5,566 nt of DNA, taken from contig JADGGV010000293.1 of NCBI GenBank assembly GCA_019689775.1, forward strand, positions 1 to 5,566, written 5' to 3'. This DNA comes from Gemmatimonadota bacterium. Its GTDB lineage: Bacteria > Gemmatimonadota > Gemmatimonadetes > Longimicrobiales > RSA9. Of this stretch, positions 1 through 5,566 are shown one piece after another; positions within the stretch are counted from its first letter, which is position 1; each line of letters opens with the position of its first letter. The translations under genes and the position numbers were made by a program. The notes under the pieces are model-generated. The model searched no databases. It saw nothing but the letters and a program-made list of their open reading frames with translations, and was not told the origin of the DNA.

Positions 1-283
1 TGCCGGCCTTGATCTGCGGGCCGAGGATGAAGGCCACCTCCGGCGAGGGATAGCTCACCAGATCACCCCCAGACGCCGGCGGCGGAGGAGGAGGGGGCGT
101 ATCGATGACCTCGGGCACCGCGCGCCTGAACTGCGGATCCAGCGTATCGGCCGGCGGCGACGCGGATGACCGGACGCCCGGGCCGGTGTCCGTCCCGAAG
201 GAGCAGGCACAGAGGACGAGGAGGGCGGCAGAGCCGAGGAGGCCCGCGCGGAGCAGGGAACCGTCTGGCATCGGCTTCACCAT
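1..283 (-). CDS. Probable secreted lipoprotein, N-terminal part only (cut by window edge)
   Basis: Reading leftwards from the ATG at 283-281, an open frame continues without a stop for 94 codons to the window edge, so the C-terminus is missing. The protein starts MVKPMPDGSLLRAGLLGSAA and has a short n-region with Lys3 and Arg12, a hydrophobic stretch at about residues 13-24, and a lipobox-like Leu-Cys-Ala-Cys at 24-27. Cys27 would be the lipidated residue; a cysteine at -2 is unusual but tolerable. After it comes a low-complexity segment rich in Ser, Pro, Asp and Gly, then seven consecutive prolines (63-69), as in a flexible linker before a folded domain that begins near the edge. A second in-frame ATG at 271 is possible, but the 283 start supplies the positively charged Lys3. 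No Shine-Dalgarno sequence is visible before either. It follows the second amidotransferase on the same strand after 117 bp and may be a separate unit. I do not recognise the family; an envelope or polysaccharide-related role is only a guess from context. Confidence 0.62.
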   Translation of the reverse strand, partial: MVKPMPDGSLLRAGLLGSAALLVLCACSFGTDTGPGVRSSASPPADTLDPQFRRAVPEVIDTPPPPPPPASGGDLVSYPSPEVAFILGPQIKAG

Positions 284-400
284 GGTCGGGACGTGGATAT
301 GGGTTTGAGCGGGGTGCCGACCGCGCTCGTGCCGGGCGGTGCAGGCGTCGCTCGCGGGCCGGTGCCCCTGGCGCCGGGGCCGCCGTCCCGGTCGTTCCGG
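284..400. other. Intergenic spacer with overlapping GC-rich hairpin potential
   Basis: This is the only non-coding gap of any size in the window. It holds two mutually exclusive short inverted repeats: GCCCC (364-368) with GGGGC (376-380) around a 7-nt loop, and CCGGG (374-378) with CCCGG (387-391) around an 8-nt loop. Neither is followed by a T-run on the minus strand, so a Rho-independent terminator is not supported. I see no convincing -35/-10 pair for the downstream lipoprotein gene; the only less GC-rich stretch is around 296-307. In DNA of this composition, stems of 5 bp arise easily by chance. Confidence 0.25.
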
Positions 401-2299
401 TCAGCCGGCCCGGGCGGGCGCCGGCGCGCCGAGGTCCCGTCCGGTATGCGCGCCGGGCAGGACGACATCTTCGATTCGTTCGCCGAGGAAGATCGACGCC
501 CACGCTTCGAGGGCGATCAACGTCCAGAGCACGTCGGCCTCCGCGGCGGAGGGCTCGCTGCGACGATCCAGCAGCGCATCGAGCGCGCTCGCGCGGACCA
601 CCTGCCGGACGAAGGCATCGGGCTCGCGGAGGCGCTCGACGCGTGTGCCCAGCAATCCGCCCGGCCTCAGCCAGTCTCGGAGCGGCAGGCCGAAGCCGAC
701 CTTGCCGCGCTCCACGATCCGCTCGGGCAGCCAGGGGCTCGCCATCGCCTTGAGCAGGCGCTTCCGTCGACCGCCCGCGATCTTGGCTTCGGCCGGGAGC
801 GCGTTCGCCCACTCGACGAGCTGATGATCGAGGAAGGGCACCCGTGCCTCGAGGCCGGCGGCCATGCTCATCCGGTCCTGGCGCTGGAGCAGCGGCGGGA
901 GGTAGGTCCGCTGGTCGTAGACGAAGAGGCCGTCGACGCCGGATCGTGAGGCCGTCGGCCAGAGCCGGCGGCGGGCCTCCGGAAGTGCGTCGCCCGCGCG
1001 GGAGAGCGCGCCGATCGTCTCGGGGCCGGAGACTCGATTGGCCGTCAGCAGGTAGTCGGGATCGAGGACGCGGCGGAGCACCCGGCCGCGGTCGCCCGGC
1101 CAGAGCCGCGCGACCACGGCGAGGCCGGGCACGCGCCGGAGGCGCTCGCGGCGGTAGGCCACCCGGTACCACTCGTATCCGCCGAAGACCTCGTCCGCGC
1201 CCTCCCCGGAGAGGAGGACGGTCACCGCCTGGCGCTCCTTCGCCTCGCGGAAGATGAGGTGCATCGGGATCGAGTTCGGGTGCGTCAGCGGCTCGTCGTG
1301 CGCCCACGTCAGGCGGTCCAGCTCGTCCTCGAGCTGTTCCGGCGTGACGACGATCTCGTGGTGGCGTGAGCCGATCCGTGCGGCGACGTCGCGGGCGAAG
1401 GGCCGCTCGTCGTAGGCAGGGTCGGCGAACCCGACGCAGAACGTGTCGATGCTGGAAGCCGCGGCCTCCGCCGCGAGCGCGCTCACGAGGCTGGAATCGA
1501 GGCCGCCGCTCGTGATCGTTCCGAGGGGGACGTCGCTCACGAGCCGGATGGCGACGGCCTCGGAGAGCAGCTCACGACCACGCTCCAGCTCGATGCGTGG
1601 GTCGGCGGCGGAGCGCGGCTCGACCTCCGGCGACCAGTACTCGTGGACGTGGACCCGCTCGCCTTCCGCGATCAGGATCCGCCCGGGCTCCAGCTCCTCG
1701 ACCCCGCGGAACAGCGTCGCCGAGCCTGCCACGCTGCGGAACGCGAGGTACTCCGGCAGCCGATCGACGTTCAGCTCGCGCGGGACCTGCGGGTCCGCGA
1801 ACAGGGCCTTGATCTCCGAGGCGAAGAGTAGCCGGCCATCCGGTCCGCGGTGGAGGTAGAGTGGCTTGATCCCGAGGCGGTCGCGCGCGAGCAGCAGCCG
1901 GGAGCGACGCGCATCCCAGATGGCGAAGGCGAACATGCCCCGCAGTCGCGTCACGACGTCGTCGCCCCACTCCTCATAGCCGTGGACGATGACCTCGGAG
2001 TCGCTCCGGGTGCGGAACCGATGCCCGGCGGCGGCGAGCTGGGCGCGCAGCTCGCGGAAGTTGTAGATCTCGCCGTTGAAGACGAGCCCGACGTCGCCCG
2101 TTTCGTCGAAGATCGGCTGGTGCCCCCCCTCGAGATCGATGATGGCCAGCCGGCGATGGCCGAGGACGGCGCCGCCGTCGGCCCAACGACCTGCGCCGTC
2201 GGGACCCCGGTGCTCGAGGCGACGCATCATTGCAGCGACGGTCTCGTGGTCCTCGACCGTCGCCCCGCCGGGCCGGTGGATGCCGCAGATCCCGCACAT
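401..2299 (-). CDS. asnB: Asparagine synthetase-like glutamine amidotransferase (second copy)
   Basis: This 632-residue enzyme should hydrolyse glutamine and deliver the ammonia to an ATP-activated carboxylate in the cytoplasm. The N-terminal class-II glutaminase domain (about 1-215) starts MCGICG, so Cys2 becomes the N-terminal nucleophile. It keeps HRGPD (30-34), Arg50, NGE (75-77), Asp100 and RDRLGIKPLY (139-148). The synthetase domain has the PP-loop SGGLDSS (264-270), SGEGADEVFGGY (364-375) and QDRMSMAAGLEARVPFLDH (474-492). Glu366 aligns by eye with Glu348 of E. coli AsnB, so this copy looks closer to a true asparagine synthetase on the acceptor side. It is longer than E. coli AsnB (554 aa) and matches the ~630 aa forms common in polysaccharide loci. 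The start is fixed by the need for Cys2. The ATG lies 3 bp after the upstream stop, with a GAGGG ribosome site 8 nt before it. True asparagine synthesis and amidation of another acid are both possible. Confidence 0.93.
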   Translation of the reverse strand: MCGICGIHRPGGATVEDHETVAAMMRRLEHRGPDGAGRWADGGAVLGHRRLAIIDLEGGHQPIFDETGDVGLVFNGEIYNFRELRAQLAAAGHRFRTRSDSEVIVHGYEEWGDDVVTRLRGMFAFAIWDARRSRLLLARDRLGIKPLYLHRGPDGRLLFASEIKALFADPQVPRELNVDRLPEYLAFRSVAGSATLFRGVEELEPGRILIAEGERVHVHEYWSPEVEPRSAADPRIELERGRELLSEAVAIRLVSDVPLGTITSGGLDSSLVSALAAEAAASSIDTFCVGFADPAYDERPFARDVAARIGSRHHEIVVTPEQLEDELDRLTWAHDEPLTHPNSIPMHLIFREAKERQAVTVLLSGEGADEVFGGYEWYRVAYRRERLRRVPGLAVVARLWPGDRGRVLRRVLDPDYLLTANRVSGPETIGALSRAGDALPEARRRLWPTASRSGVDGLFVYDQRTYLPPLLQRQDRMSMAAGLEARVPFLDHQLVEWANALPAEAKIAGGRRKRLLKAMASPWLPERIVERGKVGFGLPLRDWLRPGGLLGTRVERLREPDAFVRQVVRASALDALLDRRSEPSAAEADVLWTLIALEAWASIFLGERIEDVVLPGAHTGRDLGAPAPARAG

Positions 2300-2302
2300 G
2301 GA

Positions 2303-3667
2303 TCAGGCCCTCACGCCGGAGTCGGCGGGGATGCTGACGTCCGAGCGCGTAAAGCGATGCTTGCCGGCCGACGAGAGCGGGATGCTCGCGACTTCGCGCG
2401 CCTCGACGTGGATCAGCCCGGGCGCGAGCGCCTCCACCTGCGCCACGGCGGCGCGGACCGCGCGCTCCCGCGCCGCCCCGTCTTCACCCGTCGGAACGAT
2501 CCAGAGGACGATGCGGTCCATCGCGGTCTGGTGGAACTGGAAGCTCTCGATGCCCTCGGAGCCGTACAGCAGGTGCGTGAAGAACTCGCCGTGAACGACC
2601 CGGCCGTTCGGCAGCACGAAGTTGTCCGACACGCGCGCGATGCGCAACTCCATGAGCGGGAACCCGCTGCCGCAGTCACAGACGCCGGGTACGAGCGCGC
2701 CGCAGTCCTCGTTGCGGTAGCGGATGAACGGCATCGCATAGTTCCAGAGCGAGGTCACGAGGAGCGGCGCCGTCCCGTCCGCCATCCGGCCGGCCTCGTC
2801 GGTCTCCAGTACGACGAAGTCCGCGTTCACGTGCATCCGGCCGCGGACGCACTCCGTGGCGATGTTCTGCACCTCGCTGCTGCCGTAGCAGTCGAAGACC
2901 GGGCCGCCAAGCACGCGATGGATGAGCTCGCGCTGCGCCGGGTAGAGCTTCTCGGCGGTGGTGAAGACTCCGGCCACCGGCCGAAGGCGCCGTCCCGTGC
3001 GCTCGACGTGCGCGGCGAAGCGGGCGATCGTCGACGCGTACCCCAGCGCCACACGCGGGCGGATCCGGTTCCACGTCCGGACCCAGCGGTCCATCGCCTC
3101 GAGTCCGGAGTGGAACGGGTCGAACTGGTACATCCGGCGGAGCTGCTGCCGCAGCTCGAACTCGACCCGCGACATCCGGTTCAGGCGGTCGTTCCAGCCC
3201 CAGAAGAACGCCACCATGTCGCCGGGCCGCCAGCCGGCCTGCCGCAGATTGCGGTACGTGCCGGCCGCCGATGCGCTCATGTAGCGCGGCTCGCGCCAGA
3301 AGGTCAGCGGCACGCCGGTCGAGCCGCCGCTGTGGTGCTCGCTGAGCGAGGAGAGTGGCACGTCGTCCCGGACCAGGTCCCTGGCCCGCTCGCGCACGAT
3401 GTCCTTCGTCAGAACCGGCAGCCGGGCGAAGTCCTCGAGCGAACGGATGTCCCGGCTCGAGATGCGGAGATCGGCGAACAGCTCGCGATAATAGGGGACA
3501 CGCCGCTCGGCATGCTCCAGGAGCGCCTGTAGACGCGCGAACTGGAGCGCGCGTGCGCGGTCCGGCGGCAGCATCCGCAGGGGCTCGATCTCTCGCAGCA
3601 GCGCGAGGGCCTCCGAGCCACGGAGCCGCTCGACGGCAAGGTACAGGGCCCGCGTGAGAACCGACAT
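2303..3667 (-). CDS. CapK/PaaK-like adenylate-forming enzyme (phenylacetate-CoA ligase family)
   Basis: This 454-residue protein belongs to the ANL superfamily, which activates a carboxylic acid with ATP to an acyl-adenylate, often followed by transfer to CoA or another acceptor. Visible motifs in order are VPYYRELF (57-64), typical of the PaaK/CapK N-terminus; the Ser/Gly/Thr-rich nucleotide loop SGGSTGVPLTF (113-123); FTTAEKL (235-241); YGSSE (261-265); PFIRYRNED (313-321), whose Asp321 should contact ribose; a CDCG element (330-333); the hinge-like RVSD (345-348); and the C-terminal candidate catalytic Lys436 in SAGKHRF. Length is normal for the family. The frame is open further upstream to 3949, but that extension lies inside the preceding gene and has shadow-like composition. 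The ATG at 3667 gives a family-like start, MSVLTRALYLAVERL. That ATG is 1 nt after the upstream stop (TGAGATG) and has no visible Shine-Dalgarno sequence, so coupling is likely. CapK-like proteins are frequent in capsule loci and their substrates are mostly unknown; this substrate cannot be named from sequence. Confidence 0.9.
   Translation of the reverse strand: MSVLTRALYLAVERLRGSEALALLREIEPLRMLPPDRARALQFARLQALLEHAERRVPYYRELFADLRISSRDIRSLEDFARLPVLTKDIVRERARDLVRDDVPLSSLSEHHSGGSTGVPLTFWREPRYMSASAAGTYRNLRQAGWRPGDMVAFFWGWNDRLNRMSRVEFELRQQLRRMYQFDPFHSGLEAMDRWVRTWNRIRPRVALGYASTIARFAAHVERTGRRLRPVAGVFTTAEKLYPAQRELIHRVLGGPVFDCYGSSEVQNIATECVRGRMHVNADFVVLETDEAGRMADGTAPLLVTSLWNYAMPFIRYRNEDCGALVPGVCDCGSGFPLMELRIARVSDNFVLPNGRVVHGEFFTHLLYGSEGIESFQFHQTAMDRIVLWIVPTGEDGAARERAVRAAVAQVEALAPGLIHVEAREVASIPLSSAGKHRFTRSDVSIPADSGVRA
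2308..2312 (-). promoter_or_regulatory. Ribosome binding site for the second asnB-like gene
   Basis: On the minus strand GAGGG lies 8 nt before the ATG at 2299, inside the last codons of the CapK-like gene. It is the only well-spaced Shine-Dalgarno match in front of any of the four genes, and it supports the 2299 start. Translation of this gene can therefore begin independently as well as by coupling to the upstream gene. Confidence 0.5.
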
Positions 3668-3668
3668 C

Positions 3669-5558
3669 TCAGGCAATCGAGGCCGCCAGGCGCGCGCGCG
3701 AGCGCGTCGGCGGGCATGCGGCCGTCTCCAACCACCTCTGCAGCACCAGCAGCTTCCAGAGCAACGCGCTGTGGTCGCGCCGGCCGGTGGCGTGCTCGCG
3801 GACCACGCGGCCGACCGCGCCTGCGTCGACGTACTCGAGCACGGCGGCGTCGGGCCGGAGCAGCCCGTCCATGTGATGACGGAGCTCGCGACGGAACCAG
3901 TGGCGGAGCGGTACGCCGAAGCCTTGCTTCGGGCGGTCGAGTACGGCATCCGGCACCAGACCGCGGATGGCCTTGCGCCACACCCACTTTCCGACGCCGT
4001 CGCGGAAGCGCAGCGCCGCGGGCATCGCGGTGGCGAACTCGACGAGGCGGTGGTCGAGCAGGGGGACGCGGGCCTCGAGCGAGACGGCCATGCTCATCCG
4101 ATCGACCTTCGTGAGGATGTCGCCGGGCAGGTAGCTGATCAGGTCGACGAAGCTGGCCCGCGTCAGCAGGTCGCGCTCCGGTACGGCGGCGAGCCAGCGG
4201 TCGAGGACGTCGTCGAGACCGTGGCCGGCGGCGACGAGCGCGGGCGCGGCGACGCCGCCCTCCGCGGGGTCGAGGGGATGCGCGACCATCCCGGCGTACC
4301 GGCCGGCGCTGCGGCGCGAGAGCTCGAGCAGCCGGTTCCGTCCGCGGGCGCCGTGCGGCAGGCGCCGAGCGAAGGCGCCCAGCGCGACCCGCACGGCGGC
4401 CGGCAACGCGACGTCCCGGCGGCCGAGGTCCAGGTAGCGTGTGTAGCCGCCGAACAGCTCGTCACCGCCATCGCCGGAGAGCGCCACGGTGACGGCCGAG
4501 CGAGCCAGGCGGGAGACCAGGAACGTCGGGATCGCCGAGGAGTCCGCGAAGGGCTCGTCGAACGCGGCGACGATGTCGCCGATCAGGGCCTCGACCTCCG
4601 GGCGGACGACCAGCTCCGTGTGCTCCGTGCCGAGCGCCCGGGCGACGGCCGCGGCGTGCGGCGCTTCGTTGAAGTCCGGCTCGTCGAAGCCGATCGAGAA
4701 GGTGCGCACCGGCCGGTCCATCTGCCGCGCCATTTCCGCCACGACGGCGGACGAGTCGAGCCCGCCCGAGAGGAAGGCGCCAAGCGGCACGTCGGAGATC
4801 AAGCGGTAGCGCACGGACTCGGACAGGAGCCGTCGGATCTCGCGAGCGGCCTCGACTTCGTCCAGCCGGGGATCCTCGGGGCGGAACGGATTCCAGTAGC
4901 GCCGGACCGTCGCGCCGTTCGCCGCGTCCCACACCAGAAGGTGGCCTGGCTCGAGCTTGCGGACGCCGCGGTAGATGCAGTCCGGCTCCGGCACGTAGCC
5001 GAGCGCCAGGTAGTCGGCGACGGCTTCCGGGGCGATCTCACGCGGGCAGCCCTCGAGCTGGAGCAGCGCCTTCAACTCCGACGCGAAGGCGAGTCCGTGC
5101 GCGGACGGCCAGTAGTAGAGCGGTTTGATCCCAAGGCGGTCGCGTGCGAGCAGCAGGCGCCGGCGGCGCTCGTCCCAGATCGCAAACGCGAACATCCCGC
5201 ACAGGTGGTCGACCACGGCGTCGCCGTGCTCCTCGTAGAGGTGTACGATCGTCTCCGTGTCGGAGTTCGTGGAAAGCCTGTGACCACGCCGCCGCAGTTC
5301 CTCCTGTAGCTCGCGGTAGTTGTAGACCTCGCCGTTGAAGACGATGCGGACGGAGCCGTCCTCGTTGGCGATCGGCTGATGCCCGCCGGCGACGTCGATG
5401 ATGCTGAGCCGCCGCATGCCGAGCGCGACCCGCGGGCCCACGAAATAGCCGGCGTCGTCCGGACCACGGTGCCGGATCGCATCGCACATCGCCGCAAGGT
5501 CGGCCATCGCCGCCTCGCGACCGCGCTCGAAGCCGACCCACCCCGCGATGCCGCACAT
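3669..5558 (-). CDS. asnB: Asparagine synthetase-like amidotransferase, exopolysaccharide type (first copy)
   Basis: This complete 629-residue enzyme is predicted to use glutamine and ATP to amidate a carboxylate. The class-II glutaminase domain (about 1-215) starts MCGIAG, with Cys2 as nucleophile, and keeps RHRGPD (29-34), Arg50, NGE (75-77), Asp100, and RDRLGIKPLYY (139-149). The synthetase domain shows SGGLDSS (264-270), SGDGGDELFGGY (361-372), LPGDILTKVDRMSMAVSLEA (477-496), RVPLLDH (497-503), KQGFGVPLRHWF (544-555) and a GRRDHSALLWKLL C-terminal motif (592-604). Length and motifs resemble the amidotransferases of exosortase/exopolysaccharide loci (the TIGR03108-like type, from memory). 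Asp363 sits where E. coli AsnB has Glu348, which may point to an acceptor other than aspartate. The start is fixed by Cys2. Only 8 nt upstream are visible; they contain AGGA (5564-5561), just 2 nt from the ATG, closer than usual. It is the first gene of the operon visible here; earlier genes may lie outside. Confidence 0.93.
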   Translation of the reverse strand: MCGIAGWVGFERGREAAMADLAAMCDAIRHRGPDDAGYFVGPRVALGMRRLSIIDVAGGHQPIANEDGSVRIVFNGEVYNYRELQEELRRRGHRLSTNSDTETIVHLYEEHGDAVVDHLCGMFAFAIWDERRRRLLLARDRLGIKPLYYWPSAHGLAFASELKALLQLEGCPREIAPEAVADYLALGYVPEPDCIYRGVRKLEPGHLLVWDAANGATVRRYWNPFRPEDPRLDEVEAAREIRRLLSESVRYRLISDVPLGAFLSGGLDSSAVVAEMARQMDRPVRTFSIGFDEPDFNEAPHAAAVARALGTEHTELVVRPEVEALIGDIVAAFDEPFADSSAIPTFLVSRLARSAVTVALSGDGGDELFGGYTRYLDLGRRDVALPAAVRVALGAFARRLPHGARGRNRLLELSRRSAGRYAGMVAHPLDPAEGGVAAPALVAAGHGLDDVLDRWLAAVPERDLLTRASFVDLISYLPGDILTKVDRMSMAVSLEARVPLLDHRLVEFATAMPAALRFRDGVGKWVWRKAIRGLVPDAVLDRPKQGFGVPLRHWFRRELRHHMDGLLRPDAAVLEYVDAGAVGRVVREHATGRRDHSALLWKLLVLQRWLETAACPPTRSRARLAASIA

Positions 5559-5566
5559 GATCCTAC

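Noticed and set aside
77..97. GGA/GGC-rich tract as a possible microsatellite or regulatory repeat
   Set aside because: It is fully explained as codons for seven prolines in the lipoprotein frame. It is noted as part of that gene rather than as a separate element.
364..391. Possible transcription terminator after the second amidotransferase
   Set aside because: The stems are only 5 bp, two alternatives overlap, and no T-run follows on the minus strand. This is expected by chance in such GC-rich sequence.
63..1307. 414-codon open frame on the minus strand
   Set aside because: It is an alternate register of the second amidotransferase that also runs across the spacer and the lipoprotein gene. 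It is extremely Arg/Pro/Ala-rich and contains no motif.
1850..3532. 560-codon open frame on the plus strand
   Set aside because: It lies antisense across the second amidotransferase and the CapK-like gene, both of which have clear family motifs. The translation has no recognisable motifs and is full of Arg, Ala, Val and Asp, as expected from the complement of GC-rich codons.
3668..3949. Upstream extension of the CapK-like reading frame to an ATG at 3949
   Set aside because: The extra 94 codons lie inside the end of the first amidotransferase gene, have Arg/Ser/Cys-rich shadow composition, and are not needed for a normal family length of about 450 residues.
3654..5309. 551-codon open frame on the plus strand
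   Set aside because: It is antisense to the first amidotransferase, with biased composition and no domain signature. It parallels the antisense frame over the second copy, which is the usual shadow effect in high-GC genes.

Overview
This is a high-GC (roughly 70% by eye) bacterial window in which every supported gene lies on the minus strand. GC-rich third positions create many long open frames in the wrong register and on the wrong strand, and these are treated as shadows. The taxon cannot be fixed from the window. Candidates include a high-GC soil-type phylum, proteobacterium or actinobacterium, and the N-terminal lipoprotein-type signal at the left edge does not decide between them.

In the direction of transcription (right to left) the layout is: a complete class-II glutamine amidotransferase/asparagine-synthetase-like enzyme (5558-3669, 629 aa); a CapK/PaaK-like ANL-superfamily adenylate-forming enzyme (3667-2303, 454 aa); a second, clearly different asparagine-synthetase-like enzyme (2299-401, 632 aa); a 117-bp spacer; and the N-terminal 94 residues of a probable lipoprotein that runs off the left edge (283-1). 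The first three genes are separated by 1 bp and 3 bp, so they almost certainly form one co-transcribed, translationally coupled unit.

Both amidotransferases keep the full catalytic set for glutamine hydrolysis (N-terminal Cys, Arg, Asn-Gly-Glu, Asp) and for ATP use (SGGLDSS). Their acceptor-side loops differ, SGDGGDE against SGEGADE. Enzymes of this length, paired with CapK-like ligases, are typical of capsule, exopolysaccharide and O-antigen loci. The likely picture, which is inference, is a cassette that tailors a surface polysaccharide or a related small molecule: the CapK-like protein activates a carboxylic acid as an acyl-adenylate, and one or both AsnB-like proteins transfer glutamine-derived ammonia to a carboxylate such as that of a uronic acid. 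Housekeeping asparagine synthesis by one copy is not excluded.

I found no RNA genes, CRISPR array, insertion sequence, integrase or convincing Rho-independent terminator.
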